Assembly: GCA_021298045.1 (NCBI GenBank)
Contig: JAJTHY010000042.1
Location: forward strand, 1 to 5,593
Source: Candidatus Jidaibacter sp.
GTDB taxonomy: Bacteria; Pseudomonadota; Alphaproteobacteria; Rickettsiales; Midichloriaceae
DNA: 5,593 bases
Direction: 5' to 3'
The translations under genes were made by a program, and so were the position numbers. The notes below the pieces were generated by a model that did no database searches, was not told the origin of the DNA, and saw only the letters and a program-made list of their open reading frames with translations. Within the stretch, counting starts at the first letter, position 1; every line of letters begins with the position of its first letter. Below, in pieces: positions 5,564 through 5,593 of the stretch.

Positions 5564-5593
5564 AATTAAAGCAAAAACCGTGCCTTTTTTGTA

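Noticed and set aside
5570..5593. Possible terminator at the right edge (A run, CCGTGCC, T run)
   Set aside because: The A and T runs face each other, but the central bases do not pair into a stem.

Overview
The window is AT-rich and most likely comes from an alphaproteobacterium, probably a member of the Rickettsiales or a similar host-associated lineage. Two genes point that way: a GapR/DUF2312 nucleoid protein and a DUF3576 lipoprotein, both characteristic of Alphaproteobacteria. Low GC, short palindromic intergenic repeats and a decayed transposase fragment fit the same picture. No species can be named from the sequence alone.

Layout. Positions 1-281 hold a repeat element of about 150 bp with long inverted arms (11-164), a weakly supported minus-strand reading frame that crosses it and leaves the window, and a probable terminator. 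Positions 282-2126 are a tight minus-strand operon, transcribed as DUF3576 lipoprotein, then an AI-2E/PerM-type membrane protein, then a GapR-like protein, with gaps of only 3 and 6 nt. Positions 2127-2257 are a divergent promoter region. Positions 2258-5116 are a plus-strand pair, bamA then skp (ompH), closed by a strong, symmetrical hairpin terminator at 5132-5167. Positions 5168-5593 contain no intact gene; they hold a short relic resembling the C-terminal end of an ISL3-type transposase, a perfect 13-bp inverted repeat, and a palindromic repeat element near the right end.

How the genes work together. BamA inserts beta-barrel proteins into the outer membrane, and Skp carries unfolded barrel proteins across the periplasm to it, so the plus-strand pair is one outer-membrane assembly unit. 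The minus-strand operon mixes an envelope lipoprotein, an inner-membrane transporter-like protein and a DNA-binding nucleoid protein; no shared pathway is evident.

I found no convincing new multi-gene system. The points most worth a second look are the repeat element lying in an open minus-strand frame, the bamA-skp pair cut off by a terminator from any lipid A genes, and the transposase relic with its embedded perfect inverted repeat.
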